Shown here piece after piece: positions 1 to 9,600 of a stretch of 23,170 nt of DNA. The DNA lies in NCBI GenBank assembly GCA_005223375.1, contig RXOD01004383.1:1-23170 (forward strand), in the 5' to 3' direction. Numbering within the stretch: the first letter of the stretch is position 1; every line of letters starts with the position of its first letter. Below the pieces are notes generated by a model that saw nothing but the letters and a program-made list of their open reading frames with translations, had not been told where the DNA came from and did not search any database. This DNA comes from Amoebophrya sp. AT5.2 (lineage: Eukaryota > Sar > Dinophyceae > Syndiniales > Amoebophryaceae). The position numbers and the translations under genes are program-made.

Positions 1-130
1 TTCGCGGTTCGGTCACCTTTGACTCCCTCATCACCCCTGTATTCTCGTACAGGGCTGCTGCGGCAGATGCCAAAACTATGTTTTTCTATGTATCGATCCA
101 TCGTCATCATGCTTGATGTTCTCATTCTAG

Positions 131-461
131 GCTACTCAGCTACGAAGGATGAAGTGCTTGCGTTTGGTACGCGCTACTATAGGCTGCGACGAGACCTCCA
201 GGGTGCCGAACCCTAATCAGGTTCGGAACGAAGTGCATGTTTCCGTTCCTTATTCTTTCCGTGTCTCACCAATCCATCTATCAATTTCTAGGTGAGACGG
301 TGACTTTCGACACGATGTGGGACGACGCGAAGCAGAAGTCGTGCGCGGCGAACGTTCATGGTCGGGGTGACGGTGTTCCGCGCTCCAAGGGCAAGGGGAA
401 GGGTGGCTTCGGCGGCAAGGGCTTCGGAGGTGGAAAGGACTTCGGAGGCCAGTACTGGTAA
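131..461 (+). CDS. Cold-shock-domain RNA-binding protein, 3' exons (5' end outside window)
   Basis: Two exons are visible: 131-202 and 292-461 (stop TAA 459-461), separated by a GT-AG intron 203-291 whose phase matches (G202 plus GT292-293 makes a Gly codon). The exon before 131 is uncertain; bases 1-11 could be its end (S-R-F in phase). The joined product reads KDEVLAFGTRYYRLRRDLQ followed by GETVTFDTMWDD and SCAANVHG, which matches the second half of a cold-shock domain (the DVFVH strand, then the G-E-x-VTFD and A-x-NV strands). The last 25 or so residues are a Gly/Lys/Phe-rich tail ending GGQYW. Cold-shock domains bind single-stranded RNA or DNA and act in RNA chaperoning and translation control; short CSD proteins with such tails are common in dinoflagellates. 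The beta1/RNP1 strand is not visible, so this is partial at the window edge. Confidence 0.68.
206..298 (+). other. Hairpins at both splice sites of the cold-shock gene intron
   Basis: CCGAACC (206-212) is the exact reverse complement of GGTTCGG (220-226), three bases inside the donor. GTCTCACC (263-270) is the exact reverse complement of GGTGAGAC (291-298), so the last base of the acceptor AG (291) and the first exon bases lie in an 8-bp stem with a 20-base loop. The pairing is seen directly; any effect on splicing is inference. Confidence 0.4.
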
Positions 462-972
462 AAATCCTCGAGATGTTGTTGAGAGCAGCGATAAGAGAAA
501 TGGAGAAGGACGTCGTGTCTATTTAGTAATAAAGGGAGGAGGAGGTGGTTGTATACTAGTTACTGTTAGCATGATGCACGTCGATTGTCCTCGAGGTAAA
601 AGAGAGTGGTAGAGGTTGCAAGATGGTCAACATGTTCGATGTTCGAATTGTGGTGGCTTGTTTCTGAACGTAATGCTGATGTGTTTACGGGACGGGGACA
701 AAGATGGAACTGACTGAAAAGCGCACATGTAGAGAGGGTGATTTTTTCCACCTGGGAGTTTGTTGCGAGCTGTTTGCTCTGCAGACTGCCGCGTGCGTTC
801 TAGAGATGCGTGCGTCGCTCTGTGGCGGCAGTTACTGATCGTCAACGGACGTCCACCAGCAATGAATAAGCTTGACGCAGGGTGATCGCAGCTGGCGTTC
901 TACTGGCACGCGATCGCTCTGCGTCGCGCGGATCCGCGGTGCTGGCTAACAGTTGATGCATCTGGGTGGTGG

Positions 973-1038
973 ACCTGTTCGTTGCACTGTCGGAAACTCC
1001 ACATGAGCTGAATAGTGGTTTCCGACAGTGTAACAGGT
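973..1038. repeat. Long imperfect hairpin
   Basis: CACTGTCGGAAAC (985-997) is the exact reverse complement of GTTTCCGACAGTG (1018-1030), giving a 13-bp perfect stem with a 20-base loop. After an asymmetric bulge (980-984 against 1031) the stem continues as ACCTGTT (973-979) with AACAGGT (1032-1038). It could be a structured RNA, a small foldback element or a 3' processing structure. No coding frame uses it. Confidence 0.6.
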
Positions 1039-1462
1039 ACAGACAGATTAGCAGGTGGTTTCTTTCTACTTTAATTAGATAGATGCAAATAGGTGATAAG
1101 GTTTCAACTCGAAGATGGGACGACAGAACGACATGCAGAATCGACACATTTTGCGGACCATAGTACGACTTACTGTAGGACCGGAACTGTACGAATCTGT
1201 AGAACGTGTAGCCACGACGAAGAACGAACGACAGGACTCTCTGTTGTAGCTCTCTTGATCCACCGACCTTGCTCGCTCCACACCAGAGACCTCATGGCGG
1301 TACCCAGGAACGGCAGCAACCTTTTGGCAGAACTCGGAGTTGGAAACCTCTTCACGAAAAACCCTAAAAAGTAGAAAAAACCGAACGACCCGATGGACGC
1401 TGATGCACTCGCATGAAGGTGGCGTTCTGCTAGTGGAGTACGTCCGTTTTGCCCCGCTCAAG

Positions 1463-1480
1463 CGCCATTTTGTTCTCAAG
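1463..1480 (+). other. Possible relic of dinoflagellate spliced leader
   Basis: The sequence GCCATTTTGTTCTCAAG resembles the 3' part of the dinoflagellate spliced leader (known form ends GCCATTTTGGCTCAAG), differing at one place by a substitution plus one extra base. Just upstream, at 1446-1462, lies a more degenerate GTTTTG...GCTCAAG copy. Tandem leader relics upstream of genes are known in dinoflagellates from reintegrated processed mRNAs. Here it sits about 360 bases before the intronless J-domain gene. The match is short and could be chance. Confidence 0.28.
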
Positions 1481-1843
1481 AGATCTACCCCTGCGTTATG
1501 TGACGCTGCAAATGCGATCAGTCTTACTCACGGCCTTGGAGCAGTGCTTCACGTGAAAGCGTTCGCTGGATCCTGGTAGGTCGGTCTGAATATGATGAAC
1601 GTGAATTGGGATGGCCAATAACCAGTTTCTAAACATCAATAAAGATAAAACAAGATCTTCAACGGCGCTTCTGCTCCCAGTATGAACAGAGAGCCAACAT
1701 ACGAGACGACACGAACCAGATTGGAATTTTACCTGAAGGCAACCAGTGCTGAGAGAGAGGGACGGCCGTCGCAGTGGCATATATTTCGGTGCGAAACAAA
1801 AGACCGCGAAGTACCACGACTATATGTAAATTTCGTTTGAATA

Positions 1844-2788
1844 ATGGCGAGTCCATCTTCCTCTGCAGCGTCTGCGAGCGCCAAGCCGAAGCGCGCTCGC
1901 GGCGCGACAGCGCGACCGGATGCAGCCGCCGCCTCGAGCGCAAGTTCCAGCGCCACCGCGTCGCTTTACGATGTGCTCGGGGTGCAGAGAACCGCCACGC
2001 CTGGTGAGATCAAAGCGGCCTACCGGAAGCTGGCGCTGCAGTTGCACCCGGACAAGAACCGGGCGGACGATCCGGGCACCGCGAAGAAGAAGTTCCAGGT
2101 GCTGCAGGAAAGTTACGCAGTACTGAGCGACGCGAAGAAGCGCAACAGGTACGACGCGTGCGGGACGGTCACGGACGAGGATTTCAGCGCGCACCTGTTC
2201 GCGCAGTTCGGGCACCTGATCCGCCCTGCGCAGTTCGACGGCACAGACATCGACAACTACGTGGCGCGGTACCGCGGGAGCGAAGAGGAGCGCGCGGATG
2301 TCGCGGGGCTGCTGGCGAAGGGCGCGGCGCTCGACTTGTTCGAAGACGTGATTGGTGCGGAGCCGGAAGACGTGGCGCGGTACGTGGCACTCTTGCGGGA
2401 AATCGCGTCCTCCAGTCCTCCCGGTGCCGGGACGATGACCTTCACAAAAGAAACGGAGAAGAAACTGGTAGCGAAGGCGAAGCGGATGACCAAGCGAAAA
2501 GAAAAGGAGGCGGCGGAAGCGGTGGACAAGGAGATGTTGAAGCCAGGGACGGGTGGAAAGAATGAACGCGATGGCGAACAGCGACAGGGAGCCCCAATGG
2601 GAGGAGGAAGCGATCTGGTGGCGCTGATTCAGAGCCGACAAGCGAAGCGCAACGCGTCTGCGGGAACCTCCATCAATCCGAACGGCGCGCTGGCGCGTGC
2701 AATGCAAGAATTCGGGGGCCAACCTCTAGATCCGCTCGAAGACAGCACGTTGAAGCCAAATGCACCAAAAAGAGTGAAAAAGCGATGA
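1844..2788 (+). CDS. J-domain co-chaperone, DNAJC9-like
   Basis: Intronless, 314 residues. A Ser/Ala-rich N-terminus (1-38) precedes a J domain at about 40-106, with LYDVLGV, the [13 protein letters not shown] helix carrying the HPD tripeptide (68-70) that stimulates Hsp70 ATPase, and [13 protein letters not shown] then RYD. Beyond the J domain it follows the DNAJC9 plan: a G-T-V-x-DED stretch, [11 protein letters not shown] at 143-153 (YKGSEEELADI in animal DNAJC9), a [11 protein letters not shown] basic helix, and the IQSRQ motif (262-266). It ends in a Lys/Arg tail typical of nuclear proteins. DNAJC9 binds H3-H4 histones and recruits Hsp70 during histone supply; that role is inferred from the family. 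The ATG at 1844 is the first in frame and gives a complete J domain. No glycine-rich or zinc-finger region exists, so it is not a DnaJ of type I or II. Confidence 0.88.
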   Translation: MASPSSSAASASAKPKRARGATARPDAAAASSASSSATASLYDVLGVQRTATPGEIKAAYRKLALQLHPDKNRADDPGTAKKKFQVLQESYAVLSDAKKRNRYDACGTVTDEDFSAHLFAQFGHLIRPAQFDGTDIDNYVARYRGSEEERADVAGLLAKGAALDLFEDVIGAEPEDVARYVALLREIASSSPPGAGTMTFTKETEKKLVAKAKRMTKRKEKEAAEAVDKEMLKPGTGGKNERDGEQRQGAPMGGGSDLVALIQSRQAKRNASAGTSINPNGALARAMQEFGGQPLDPLEDSTLKPNAPKRVKKR

Positions 2789-3203
2789 ACTGCTACAGGC
2801 TGACTAGGGCCGCGGCGACCTGCCGCCGCGTTGCAGCGAGGCCTTTAGCTTTGCATTTTGTGCGACATCGGAAATAAAATAAAAATATAAACAAAGCGAT
2901 GCTGATGCATGGGATGTAAAGAGAGGCGGTGGCGCCGCGTTTTTCTCGACTTCTGCGTGCTCGTTCTTACCGGCTGGTGAGTCTAGTTCCTGGAAGATCA
3001 TAATCAGAGACGTTTTACCATCTGACGCTCGTCTCCACTGGTAACAAAAAAGTGTGTCATCATCAGATACAACCTGCACCTGCTCGTGCTCCATATCCAA
3101 CAGATACACATGCAGTGACCCACCAAGTTGAATTCCTTGCTGTCTTCTTTTCTTGTCTGCTTTTCAGAAGCTGCCACTTTCAACAGACTCCGTACGAGGT
3201 ATA
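2789..3203. other. Intergenic stretch with pyrimidine-AG site
   Basis: Apart from the hairpin and A/T tract, no gene is seen. At 3137-3168 a long pyrimidine run ends in TTTTCAG, 36 bases before the ATG of the next gene. This could be a cis 3' splice site of a 5'UTR intron, or a trans-splicing acceptor for a spliced leader. Confidence 0.45.
2811..2830. other. GC-rich hairpin after J-domain gene
   Basis: CGCGGCG (2811-2817) pairs exactly with CGCCGCG (2824-2830) around a 6-base loop, 22 bases after the stop codon. An A/T-rich tract containing AATAAA follows near 2873-2895 and could serve as a polyadenylation region. Eukaryotic genes do not need such a hairpin to end, so its role is unknown. 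Confidence 0.35.
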
Positions 3204-4064
3204 ATGAGGCAGACTGCTTCTTCTCACGCCGGGCCGCGTTTTCCGATCGTGGCGGGGGTTCCGATCGCACACTACGGAAGTTTGGATCCGTCCCGGGGTA
3301 CTGCGATGCACGGCGACCGCGCTCGTGGTCTTCCTCCGCTTTCTCACGTCACCGCACCTCGCCATGGCGGCGATGCGTCTCTTCTCCTTTCCGCAGTGAA
3401 CAAAACGGTTGAAGATCAAGCGCATCGTGCACCTGAGCCGCACGAAAGCGAGAGCTCGGCCGCTCAACCAGGGGACAGCACGATAATTCCTCCTGCACCT
3501 GTTCCAGAGAAACTGCAGCGTTCGTCGGCGTGCAGTCACGTGTGCGCCGGCCTCGGGTTGATCGCGGTGAGTGTGCAGTTTCTGGGCACGCTGGGGTTCC
3601 TCGAATTTGCATCGGTTTGGACGGTCGACGGGAGGCGGTTCCGGAACGCAGAGTGTTGGCTCGCATTACTGCTGCTCGCGGTTATTGCCGTAATCTGGCA
3701 CCCGAAGTGCGGCGCGGTCGAAAGGAGCGTAGAGGCGCGGCGGGCCTTGACAAGCCGGTACGAGGAGATGAGAAGCAGGAGCAATTACTATTGCGACCAC
3801 TATCCTAAGGCAAGAACGGACTGTGTGTTTTCCATGCGCAAGAACTACGGGCTCTTCATCAGCTTCAGCGCGGTATTGCTGCTGCTGATCACCGCCGCGC
3901 GGCACATTTCTGGTGTGTCCCCGAGGAACCGAGGACCCGCCGACGACCAGGAAGGGGTGGGGATGGGAGGGGGGACGAATTGGTCTTGCCTCACGCTCGG
4001 GCTCGTGCAGAAAATGTTCGGCGTGTTGGTGCAAGTCACCCTCGTGTCATCGTACGAGACTTGA
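3204..4064 (+). CDS. Multi-pass membrane protein of unknown family
   Basis: A 286-residue frame if started at the ATG at 3204; it stays open upstream to the pyrimidine-AG site at 3168, so either a 5' exon exists or the message begins there. The N-terminal 110 residues are hydrophilic and Pro/Ser/His-rich. Hydrophobic segments lie at about 114-136, 152-165, 217-232 and 263-283, consistent with two to four membrane spans. The loop between the second and third spans is charged (ERSVEARR, RYEEMRSRS) and holds several Tyr and Cys residues (NYYCDHYPKARTDC). I recognise no family. The coordinated hydrophobic pattern and GC-rich codons argue that it is coding; the exact start and the last span are less sure because an alternative frame is open near the 3' end. 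Confidence 0.6.
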   Translation: MRQTASSHAGPRFPIVAGVPIAHYGSLDPSRGTAMHGDRARGLPPLSHVTAPRHGGDASLLLSAVNKTVEDQAHRAPEPHESESSAAQPGDSTIIPPAPVPEKLQRSSACSHVCAGLGLIAVSVQFLGTLGFLEFASVWTVDGRRFRNAECWLALLLLAVIAVIWHPKCGAVERSVEARRALTSRYEEMRSRSNYYCDHYPKARTDCVFSMRKNYGLFISFSAVLLLLITAARHISGVSPRNRGPADDQEGVGMGGGTNWSCLTLGLVQKMFGVLVQVTLVSSYET

Positions 4065-5029
4065 CGAATTTCGTGACGGCACACGCCCACATGGTACAGC
4101 CATAGCGATAGCCGCGGAAGAAGAAAGAGGTGCTGAAGAAACTGACGTGACTGTCCGAGAACCTGCTCGATCCCCGTCTGAATAAGGGAGTCGCTGTTCC
4201 CTGCTCCGTCGTTATAGCTCCTGGTCCGGCGCCGGATCCGTTCGCGGCGAGGTTACTTAAGTTAGTACATTCGACGCCTTCTCCTCTCTCGGGTCGCTTG
4301 CCTCAAGTGGGGCCGCTTCGATGGCGTCCCGTGAATATTAAAAAACCAATTGACTCTTGCCTGTTGGCTCTACCTAGCCAAAGTGCGAGAGTGTCAGTGT
4401 CTGCGATTGATGAGTGCGAGAGTGTCAGTGTCTGCGATTGATGACCTGGCTGTACCGATTGTGTTCCACAGCTCAGAACGATCGTCGAAGAGCACGCGTC
4501 GATAGAGCGGCGCGGAGGGAGGAATGTCGTGGAAGGAATGAAAAACCTTCCGGAATCTGGGACCGCATCCGTACTCAGAGCTTCGTTGCTCGTGGAACAG
4601 CGTACAAACACACCAGCATCCGTCGACCTCGATCGTAGACCAGGGAACCTAAAGTCTGAGCTTGGATCGAAGGGCAATGATTGATGAAGAGGCCAAAGTA
4701 AAAACGGCCTCAACTACGTACATTAGAAGAAGCACGGGCGGTTGCAATTCATTGATGAATCGATTTGATGACTTCTTGATGTCTTCCCTGAAATCATCCA
4801 CAAATGAAAGCCAATGCTTAGAAGAAGGATACTCGTGCCCGTAAGCCCGTCTCACTAGAGAGCAGAACATCTGTGCGTTGCCGTCCCCCACGTACTTCCA
4901 CTAGAACGACTACCAGTTGTATACTAGAAAGACCTTTTAAAAAATAACTGCAGCTGCAGCGCTGACACTGTACAGTAGACGACACACACGTCGATGATTG
5001 TACATTAAATTCAATCATTGATCATCAAG
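4065..5029. other. Intergenic stretch, no supported gene
   Basis: No convincing coding frame. A frame ending at 4185 carries an acidic peptide (EEERGAEETDVTV), but no phase-compatible donor links it to the upstream gene. The stretch contains the perfect 31-base tandem duplication at 4382-4443. Confidence 0.5.
4382..4443. repeat. 31-base perfect tandem duplication
   Basis: Two adjacent identical 31-base units, 4382-4412 and 4413-4443, each starting AGTGCGAGAGTGTCAG and ending GCGATTGATG. The identity is perfect, which suggests a recent slippage or short unequal duplication. It lies in non-coding sequence. Confidence 0.9.
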
Positions 5030-6389
5030 ATGGGTGCAGTTTGTCCCTGTTGCTCTCCCCGGAGCGATGCGCCCGTTGGCGCAGGAAAAGGCGCAGGAAA
5101 AGGCAGCGGCTACGGCGCTGCAGGCAATGGCGATGCAGGCAATGGCGATGATGGTACTTCTTTACCACTACCTTACTTGACGTGTTTTTTGGACCTCACG
5201 CTTACATTTTTGTTTGTTCGACGCCTTTCCGACGCACTGGTAACGAGGTAGTGGGATCACGAAGCAACCTCGCGCTCCTTATGGCGCCCGGCTGTACCTT
5301 CACGTCCTGGTCCTCCTCCTGATCTTCATTTTATCCACCTCCAAAAAAATCTATCAGCTTGGATGGGCGCAAAAACGGGGGGCGAGCAATGGGAAACCGT
5401 GCAGCAGTGGGGACAGAAGGAATCGTACTCCGGTGGCGAGGACGAGATCGAGACCACGAACTGGACAGTCGGAGAGACGTATGGGACACAGCAACCATAA
5501 CAAGTCTCATAACAAGTTCTTGTTGCGGTTGTGATAAATGCATAAACTCGGATGGTAGCATTGGCCCTGAAGCTGGGACTGGCAACATGTTTGAGAAGAT
5601 AAAGACGAGGAGAAAGCTGCTAAGTGAATCTCAGGTGGGCTGAAAGAGGCGCCTCTCAGCGGGGGAGGGAGACAGCTGCCGATGACTACTTCGTACGTAC
5701 TACAAGCATAGATACGTTCTTACTACTTAGATTCGCGAACTGATACTGATATTTTGTAGAAGAGTTGTTTGGACGCCATGATTCAACTTCAGGGAAAATT
5801 TACTTCGTTTTGCTTTAAAATCATGTTGTCGTACACGACACAGGACTGTTACGTGTGAGATTTGTTTCTATGATTTACTCTACATAGACACATACAAATT
5901 CACTGTACCATACTTTTTCCGCCACGGAGCGCAGCCTGATCGCCCATGGACTAACTTTGACGGGAGCGAACATAGTACACCATCATCAAACGGCATGCTA
6001 CTTATGAATTTAAAAGCCATGAAAAAGAAAATAAATGCGGGGCGTCAATCAATGTGGTTCCGATTTGTTTGAAACCAGAAGCGGACTACATCCGTCTCGT
6101 GATAGACTGGTGGCGTGTCCTATCCGGTCGTGTTCTGGCTGCTGTAATGGCTACCTTCTTGTTAAATGCGTGGTCTCAATCTCAAACTCAATTATGTCAA
6201 TCTCAATCTTAAATAAAACTGGCCGCAAGGGCAAGTCACTGGGTGGCAGTGAATGCCTACCAGTATGCGGCCGAAGATGGATTTACTTTCTCAACTGGCC
6301 CATTGCGGTCCCTGTGTCCCATTGTGGGCTCTGCAAACGTGGAAACCTTCGATGGTTTGTTTCCCACGATCAGCGACAGGTCTAGCTAG
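5030..6389 (+). CDS. Small probably acylated protein, multi-exon model
   Basis: Exon 1 (5030-5153) starts MGAVCPCCSP, a Met-Gly plus Cys cluster that looks like an N-myristoylation and palmitoylation signal, then a Gly/Ala/Lys linker. Phase-compatible GT-AG splicing gives exon 2 5358-5478 (EQWETVQQWGQKESYSGGED), exon 3 5517-5634 (SCCGCDKCINSDGS, ending CAG before gtgggc), exon 4 5760-5852, exon 5 5976-6172 (PEADYIRLVIDWWRVL then a hydrophobic stretch AAVMATFLLNAW) and exon 6 6230-6389 (QYAAEDGFTFSTGPL, stop TAG). The total is 813 bases, 270 residues. Introns would be 204, 38, 125, 123 and 57 bases. Exons 1, 2, 5 and 6 look the most protein-like; exon 4 and the 38-base intron are weak. If exon 2 is not spliced at 5479 it stops at 5500, giving an 88-residue protein, and exons 5-6 would be a separate gene fragment. 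No family recognised. Confidence 0.42.
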
Positions 6390-6657
6390 TAGGTCCTGGC
6401 GCGACAAGGAAAAGAACACAGGAGCCATATCTGGAACTTCGTGCGCGAAGAATGAAATGTAGAGCAACCTGGGTTGAGAATACCCTCTTGTCAACATTTC
6501 AGGTTCGACTACATTGCTCAACTGAAGGCTTATGAAACTATCCAGATAAAATAATCGATATTCAAGCTGAGGCCAGGAAAGACAGTCTAGATCGATAACG
6601 AAAGCAAGTGACCTTTTAATACTATTGACAGAGAATTTAGATTTTAATTTTTCAACC

Positions 6658-9600
6658 ATGTCACAGTCTACCGAATTGTCCGACTCAGCGCTCGTTCCAA
6701 ATCCCGTCGACAGTGCTGTGATCACCGTCAATGTTCCTTCACACCAACCAGACAGCGCGACCGGCATGTTCAAAGGGCGCCAGATCGAGCTCGCGATTCC
6801 CGGTTGGCGCGATCTAACACCAGCTCAGTTACGCATCGAGATCCAGCTGCGAAGCGTGCGTTTCATGGAGAGCAGTGTCCACGTACACTGCGTTCAGGAT
6901 GGCTTTCTATTCGAGCCGGAGATTTGTGTGATTGACAAAACGGAGCAGCCTGTGAATTTCACCAGTCACTTTGAGTGCAATACGCGGACTGACAAGATCA
7001 CCATCTCTGTGGGCGGTCACAACCAGGAGCACCAGATGCAACGCATTCAATGCGCGCACTCCAGGCTTCCAGGTTGGAGGTTCACTTTTCTGCCAGGGGA
7101 GCTCGACAGTCCGCTGAAAACCATGCGGCGCATACTGTTCGACCCTGAAAAGCATGCCGTTCAGGTCTATCCGGGAAAAATGATTCCGACGGGCGCAGTG
7201 CTGACGCGAGAAATTCTGGAGGATGAGTACCTGAGCGTTCTCATCCGAATGGACGACGGCTACAGGGTGCGGCACGAACGAACTCCTGCAGGCACACTCA
7301 GATTCACGCAGACCTGGAGGGAAGAGCCCGTCATATCCAAAGAAGAGCTGATGGGAGCGAAGAAAGGCAAGAAGCAATCTGGCTCGCAGCTTGCAATCTC
7401 GGGAAGTGGACCGGAAAGCGAGATGTTGTCCGTTATCCAGAAGATGGGGGCACTAAATCTCCGAGAGCCGAGTCGCGCGGTCAAGGTCTCACCAGTGGAG
7501 TTCGGCTGCTCGACACGTCTGGGGCCTCGGTCTGGTGCGGACGTCCAGGTGAGATTTTTAGAACGAAAGGAAGACGAAAACGCAGCGTCCGGGAAGCAGT
7601 TTCAGAGTGACGTGGAGTCGCTGGTGAAGGACATGGCGCGAGCGAGGGAACAGCGTGACCTGGCGAAAGTGAAGCTACTGCTGAAGCAGGCTGAGGATGC
7701 GTTTGGCGCGAAAAATGAAGCAGGGGACAATCTGGTCACCGGAAATTCGCGGAAGCGCTTGAGCGACGCGATTAAAAAAACGCGTGCAGCAGCAGAAACC
7801 AATCCAGGTCCTCCTGCAGGTGCAGACTCCAAGCAAGCAAATAGTGCGCCCAAATCAAAGGCCTCCCATGCGCCGCAATTGCCGCTAACGAGCCGCCGCA
7901 TCCAGTCCGAGTTTACCACCAAAGACGCCTCGGCCCTCATTTTTCTTGCTGATCGCAGCGCTTTGTCGCGTATGTTCGATACACAGGCGTCTCCGCTCCT
8001 GGATATCGCGAACTTTAAAGCGTGCGTGAGAGCCGTTGCAAGTGCTGGAGCAGGTACGACTGCGACCGGAGACAGCGGGTCGAATCATGTTTCGACGAAA
8101 CAAGCGCGACTGGGTCTCTACCAGGCTCTGTTCCTGTTGTGTCTCCACGAGCAATGTGGGGCGGACTCGTTTTTTCTGAAGCCCCCGTTTTCCGCACAAC
8201 ACATCGATGCCTGCCTGCAGAGATACGTGTGCGCTCTGGTGGCGCAGCTGCTGCCGGATCGAGTTGACAGCGGCGAGACCTTCGTTATGAAGTCTGCCCA
8301 CCCCATAGACCCGCTGAGAGATGACGAGGTCTGGCGGCTGTGCTTTTTCTGGGACCGCGCTCGCCAGGAAAGAATAAAACCGGAGTCAAAGAATACCTTC
8401 ACGGTGGATACTTCAGGTCCACCAGTGCTGCGCTTCATTATCTTGTCCGACGAGAAGAGCGCGGCATACCAGCGTCTGACTCTGGCTTCTGAGATCAAAT
8501 TTCCAGGCCTTGCCTCAGACCGGGTGGTGTGGGTGAAGGCCGCAGACACCGAGCTCGTCCCGCAAACCGCCCTCTCTGCGCCGCAGAGTCTCCTAGATGA
8601 CCCGTTCACTTCGGTTGAGCGCGGCTCTTTTCTTGCCTTTCGCATCGAGGACACCCACACCGTCGTTAAGAACACGCTCATTCGCCATGGCAAGACTCCG
8701 GCACTGCTCCAGCACGCCTCGGACGCGCAGCTGCTACCGATCATCGACGAGCATCTCCAGGGTCAGCAGAATCACGCGGTCCACGTGGGGCTCAAGCTCG
8801 GGCTCGTCGATCCGGAGGTCACCGCCAGAGAGAAGGAGCGGGTCCTGCAGAAGTATCTGCAGTACTACAAACAGAGGAAAAAACTTGCGACGATAGCCAT
8901 GTGCTACGGCGAAAACCACCCCTACTTTGCGTATTCCAGAGCGGCGCTCAATCCGGTCCTGGACGACCAGGAAGTGATCAGTTTACTGGAGAAGAGCCAG
9001 TTCGGAGATCAAAGTTCCCCCGAGAACACGGATTATGAGAGAGCAGAAGGCTGCATCGTCTTCGCGCCGCCACCGCCCACCACCTGGTCGGAGTGCGGAT
9101 TCGACGCCGCTTTCTGGTCTAGCGGCAGGAGCGGAAGCAGCGATGAGTCTCCGTCTGACGCTCTCGCAGTGACCGCCCTGCTGGCGATGCAAGATCTGAA
9201 GGAGGAGCTGGGCCTGGAGAGCCCCGCCGAGGAGCTAGACGCGGCTCTGGTCGACGTGCTGCAGGAGCTGGCGGATGGCGCGGAGAGTGGGGGGTCGGAA
9301 ATTTCCCGACCGAAGTCTAAGAGCATGCACGATGAGGATACCGCCGGGCTGAGATCGATCGCGACGGCCATCCTGCCGTGGCTGACGGACCCAGCTGTGC
9401 GCGCCGAGCAGCGCCGGCGCGCCGAAGAGGTAATGGCTGTCTATCGGGCGAAGGGGTTCAGGCGGAGAAAAAGCTACGCTGAAGTTCCGTGGAAAAAGGC
9501 TGACACCGAAGACGCGAAAACAAAAAAGTTGTTCCCAGAGCCGGAGCCGTCCTCCACCGTCACCGCCGCCGACGGGCGACGAAGGGCCGAACTCAAGAAG

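Larger units (their letters stand above)
462..1843. other. Intergenic stretch, no supported gene
   Basis: This covers the 3' side of the cold-shock gene and the upstream region of the J-domain gene. Short open frames on both strands overlap one another, lack recognisable domains and have no coherent splice pattern. The only structures seen are the long hairpin at 973-1038 and the spliced-leader-like sequence near 1463-1480, listed separately. Confidence 0.6.

Noticed and set aside
1820..2722. Open frame of 300 codons on the - strand opposite the J-domain gene
   Set aside because: It is the antisense shadow of a GC-rich gene: Arg/His/Leu-rich with no domain, while the + strand carries a clear J domain.
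3913..4185. Frame ending in an acidic peptide, possible alternative 3' exon of the membrane protein gene
   Set aside because: No donor in the membrane protein frame has the phase needed for the plausible acceptor near 4104.
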